From CAWAND01 sp963783335 (lineage in GTDB: Bacteria > Chloroflexota > Anaerolineae > Anaerolineales > E44-bin32): DNA of 64,000 bases. The stretch covers positions 372,001 through 436,000 of the forward strand of contig CAWAND010000010.1 of assembly GCA_963783335.1 (NCBI GenBank). The letters run 5' to 3'. Under the pieces are notes generated by a model. That model saw only the letters and a list, made by a program, of their open reading frames with translations, had not been told where the DNA came from and did no database searches. The position numbers were made by a program, and so were the translations under genes. This document shows, piece after piece, positions 61,550 through 64,000 of this stretch. Numbering within the stretch: position 1 is the stretch's first letter; each line of letters opens with the position of its first letter.

Positions 61550-62143
61550 ATGAGCAAAGGCGACGACACGCGCAAGCGAATTCTCGAGACATCCGTCAGC
61601 CTGTTCAACCAGCAAGGCTTCGCTGGGACGAGCTTGTCCGACGTGATGCAGGCCACTGGCCTTCAGAAGGGTGGCATCTACCGCCATTTCGAGAGCAAGG
61701 ACGAACTGGCTTTGGAAACCTTCGACCATGCCTACGGCCGGCTGCGGCGCCATTACCTGAAGGCGCTGCGCGGGATGCGGAGCGCACCGGACCGGTTGAA
61801 CGCCATGGTCTCGGCCTTTGGCGATTTGGTGGAGGGGGCCCCGCTGCTGGGCGGCTGTCCGATCCTCAACACGGCCATCGACAGCGACGACACCCATCCG
61901 GCTTTGCTGGCCAAGGCACGGGCAGCCATGTCCGATTGGATGTCGCTGTTTGTGATGATCCTCAACTCCGGACGCGAGCGCGGCCAGATCAGGGCGGATA
62001 TCGACGTTTCAAGTGAGGCGGCTCACATTATCGCCAACCTGGAGGGCGCACTGGTCCTGTGCCGAATCTTCGATGACCCTACGTACCTGGAGCGCATCAA
62101 GAAGACACTGCGCCAGCATTTTCGGGACGACTTGCTGGCTTGA
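61550..62143 (+). CDS. TetR/AcrR family regulator
   Basis: 197 residues. The N-terminal HTH reads RKRILETSVSLFNQQGFAGT, then LSDVMQATGLQKGGIYRHFESKDELA. The C-terminal ligand domain has GGCPILNTAIDSDDTHPAL, as in the TetR_C_6-like group. It probably regulates the hydrolase gene 36 bases downstream and itself. Ligand unknown. Confidence 0.9.
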   Translation: MSKGDDTRKRILETSVSLFNQQGFAGTSLSDVMQATGLQKGGIYRHFESKDELALETFDHAYGRLRRHYLKALRGMRSAPDRLNAMVSAFGDLVEGAPLLGGCPILNTAIDSDDTHPALLAKARAAMSDWMSLFVMILNSGRERGQIRADIDVSSEAAHIIANLEGALVLCRIFDDPTYLERIKKTLRQHFRDDLLA

Positions 62144-62178
62144 GGGGCGGCTTCAGAACAATCCTTGGGAGGATGGAT

Positions 62179-63099
62179 ATGCCAACGTTCGTGATTTGGA
62201 TTTTGGGCCTGGCCGCAGGCGCTTTGGCCCTGTTCGGAGGCGCAGCCTGGGGATTCGCCCGTCTTTGGGCCTGGCCGTCACGTGTCTTCGCCCGCCGCAC
62301 ACCTGACGACGTCGGCCTGGACGCCGAATCCGTGACCTTCAAGAGCGGCTCCAAACCCCTGCACGCGTGGTTCGTTCCCACCAGCGGCAGAGACAATCCC
62401 TCGCCAACAGCCATCCTGGTGCACGGCTGGTCCAGCGAATCCAGCCAGATGCTGCCCGTGGCAAGCGTGCTTAGTCAGGCCGGATACAGCGTGTTAGCGT
62501 ATGACGCACGGGGCCATGGAAGCAGCCCAGGCGATGGACCCATCACGCTCCGTAAATTCACCGATGACATCATCGCCGGGTTGGACTATGTGGCCAGCCG
62601 GGATGATGTGGACCCCGTCCGGGTGGCGCTTGTCGGCCACTCTTTCGGCGCTGCTTCCGCCTTGCTGGCAGCCGCCGAAGACCCTCGCATCAGCGCCGTC
62701 GTGAGCCTTTCGGGTTTTTCCGATCCGGTTGAAGTGACCCGTCGAGCACTTAAGGCGCTGCACCTGCCGCGCGGTCTCTTCTTGAAGCTGGTTTTGAAGA
62801 TCCTGATGCGATGGATGGACTGCCGGCCCGAGGCCATCACACCCGGCGTTCAGATTGGACGGATCAGCGTCCCTATCCTGCTTGCACACGGCAGCCGTGA
62901 TCGTCGCATCCCAGCCTCGGAGCTCGACCGCCTGGCATCGGCGGCGAATCCCGCCCTTGTTACCCGGCTGCTTGTCGACGGCAGCGGCCACCGAAGCCTG
63001 CTCAAGTCGGCAGAGTTGGCTCGCATGCTGCCGGAGTTCCTCAAGAATGCCTTTGAAGCTCGGATCAAACAATCCAGGAGGCTGACCAAAGTGGCGTAG
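62179..63099 (+). CDS. Membrane-anchored alpha/beta hydrolase
   Basis: 306 residues from ATG 62179 (GGGAGG 6 bases ahead; the ATG at 62173 is too close to it). One N-terminal membrane helix (about 5-28) precedes the hydrolase fold: VHGWSSESSQMLPVASVL (oxyanion region), LAYDARGHGSS, GHSFGAASAL with the nucleophile Ser, HGSRDRRIPASEL with the Asp and GSGHRSLL with the His. The triad is intact. Likely an esterase or peptidase of unknown substrate. Confidence 0.85.
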   Translation: MPTFVIWILGLAAGALALFGGAAWGFARLWAWPSRVFARRTPDDVGLDAESVTFKSGSKPLHAWFVPTSGRDNPSPTAILVHGWSSESSQMLPVASVLSQAGYSVLAYDARGHGSSPGDGPITLRKFTDDIIAGLDYVASRDDVDPVRVALVGHSFGAASALLAAAEDPRISAVVSLSGFSDPVEVTRRALKALHLPRGLFLKLVLKILMRWMDCRPEAITPGVQIGRISVPILLAHGSRDRRIPASELDRLASAANPALVTRLLVDGSGHRSLLKSAELARMLPEFLKNAFEARIKQSRRLTKVA

Positions 63100-63157
63100 C
63101 AGAGATTGGGCCTCCGCCACAGTTGCGCGACAATGTCGGTAACTCCAGCCGAACAGA

Positions 63158-63691
63158 TTGTCCTGGCGGAGAGGAATCCTCCAATTGCCCATCCGATCAG
63201 CCATGCGTTGGGGGCCAAGGCGTGGGAGGCAGGTCCTCGTGGTCTTGGGATTGGCACTGGCAGCCTACTGGATCCTGCGCGGCTGCCTGCCATCCATTGG
63301 CGGCAGTTTGCCGAGCGACCTTCGGGCCGAACTTCGCCAACGCTATACGGTATGCATCACCGACACAGCCATCTGGCCCGGCGAACCTCGCCAGCCGGAG
63401 TGCGGTCAGGTGAGCTTCGACGAGGTGGGTGAAGGCAGCTTGCCGACGGATGCGGTGGCAGCTGGTGTTGACCAGGCCATCTGCTTTCGGATGACCATCA
63501 CCAATCCATCTTGGACCACGCAGGGGACGACCCGGCACGAGATCATCCACCACGGACACCTGGTGAGCAAAGTGGCCCTGCACAAGGCAGGCGGTTGGGT
63601 TGTGGAACCCGACCAAGATCAGATGGACGAAGCCCGCTGGAACGAGTTTGCCTGCCCAGGGCCGTTTCGAAGCCAAGCCGTCAATCCCTAG
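63158..63691 (+). CDS. Probable lipoprotein or anchored protein, unknown function
   Basis: 177 residues. A basic start is followed by a hydrophobic stretch (QVLVVLGLALAAYWILRGC, about 25-43) that may be a membrane anchor or lipoprotein signal. The exported part has four further Cys. No family recognised. A similar open frame on the opposite strand (63197-63703) has no good start or signal, so I prefer this one. Confidence 0.45.
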   Translation: MSWRRGILQLPIRSAMRWGPRRGRQVLVVLGLALAAYWILRGCLPSIGGSLPSDLRAELRQRYTVCITDTAIWPGEPRQPECGQVSFDEVGEGSLPTDAVAAGVDQAICFRMTITNPSWTTQGTTRHEIIHHGHLVSKVALHKAGGWVVEPDQDQMDEARWNEFACPGPFRSQAVNP

Positions 63692-63724
63692 GCTGTGACC
63701 CAAACCCCCTCTCCGCCGGCCGCC

Positions 63725-64000
63725 TCACTTTCTGCGGTAGTGGATGTGCCAGAGCGTCTTCCAGGTCTCACCCCCATCATCGGATCGGTCCCAATGCCAT
63801 TCAAAGGAATCCGCCGCGATGTCGTACCAGACCATCCGCTGGTGGATCGTCTTTCCCTCGTGTTCCGTTTGTCTGCTCAGGATCATGCCTTCGTCGGTCA
63901 TGCCGCCCTTGAAATCCAGGTAGCTTCCCTGGTTGTCGACCCAAGTCTGCTTCCAACAGGATTCCCGGGCCACGTAAGTTGACACGCTCATCCCCACCAA
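63725..64000 (-). CDS. Partial conserved protein, start beyond the window
   Basis: The last 91 or so residues of a gene that enters from the right edge. It is rich in Trp and Tyr: WVDNQGSYLDFKGGM, QRMVWYDIAADSFEWHWDRS, DDGGETWKTLWHIHYRRK. This looks like a lipocalin-like or DUF1579-like beta-barrel domain, but the visible part is too short for a firm call. Confidence 0.55.
   Translation of the reverse strand: MVGMSVSTYVARESCWKQTWVDNQGSYLDFKGGMTDEGMILSRQTEHEGKTIHQRMVWYDIAADSFEWHWDRSDDGGETWKTLWHIHYRRK

Noticed and set aside
1..64000. CRISPR arrays, insertion sequences, phage genes, rRNA
   Set aside because: None seen: no spaced direct repeats, transposase motifs, integrase motifs or rRNA segments were noticed.

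Overview
The window is about 62% GC by eye and reads as one bacterial chromosome segment. Genes fill nearly all of it, many are coupled by 4-base ATGA stop/start overlaps, and I see no insertion sequences, prophage, CRISPR arrays or rRNA. The gene set fits a member of the Chloroflexota, probably an Anaerolineae-like lineage. Pointers are the Agl23-type glycosyltransferase with NHL repeats, the CarD plus four-domain S1 block, the group 3b hydrogenase, the fused OtsA-OtsB and TreS-maltokinase enzymes, the DUF6062-like proteins and MscL with a zinc ribbon. This placement is inference; no rRNA or universal marker set is present to prove it.

Layout. 1-2.0 kb: end of an ABC importer operon (permease, frameshifted ATPase, DUF402). 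2.0-3.7 kb: an AAC(6')-like acetyltransferase and small membrane proteins. 3.8-4.0 kb: tRNA-Asn with promoter and terminator. 4.0-9.2 kb: a glycosyltransferase-NHL protein and a REC-GGDEF protein. 9.3-14.4 kb: a translationally coupled operon for an NAD(P)-linked NiFe hydrogenase (cyclic-nucleotide-binding-like protein, HydB, HydG, HydD, HydA, maturation protease). 14.6-19.1 kb: a two-permease/M28-like fusion, then a second cNMP-like/NifU pair. 19.3-24.6 kb: CoA-transferase, aminotransferase and OtsAB. 24.8-30.1 kb: a kinase-receiver-winged-helix hybrid, YtxH, a pseudo-receiver, CarD and S1. 30.2-32.4 kb: MscL, a CysS/MshC-like ligase and a winged-helix protein. 32.5-39.9 kb: GlgE-pathway operon. 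40.1-43.5 kb: metal P-type ATPase with a CzrA-like repressor and operator. 43.7-51.1 kb: methyltransferase, RarA-C-like protein, nucleoside hydrolase, ribokinase, secreted protein and ABC exporter. 51.3-56.9 kb: two fluoride-riboswitch-like leaders, CrcB/DUF190, flavodoxin, NifX-like, DUF364, OsmC and tandem Cys3His proteins. 57-64 kb: TrmB/VIT, MFS with a leader-peptide candidate, lipoprotein, TetR/hydrolase and two partial or unknown genes.

How it works together. Trehalose made by OtsAB can be isomerised and phosphorylated by TreS-maltokinase, polymerised by GlgE and branched by GlgB. Nucleoside hydrolase plus ribokinase salvage ribose. The metal efflux operon has a complete sensor, operator and pump. 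The most interesting cross-window signal is an 18-bp palindrome close to TTGTGAA-N4-TTCACAA. It appears six times, always between genes and upstream of one: the glycosyltransferase, the hydrogenase operon, the cNMP/NifU pair, mscL, the flavodoxin and the tandem Cys3His genes. It resembles the Rex redox operator and also the CRP half-site pattern.

The strongest candidate for something undescribed is at 55.2-56.9 kb: a good sigma-70 promoter, a fluoride-aptamer-like leader with a terminator, and two coupled proteins built from four C-x2-C-x(34-35)-C-x2-H modules. A second candidate is a 17-codon leader ORF with a competing stem upstream of the MFS transporter. Three frameshifts, each in a short homopolymer, interrupt otherwise intact genes and may be assembly errors.
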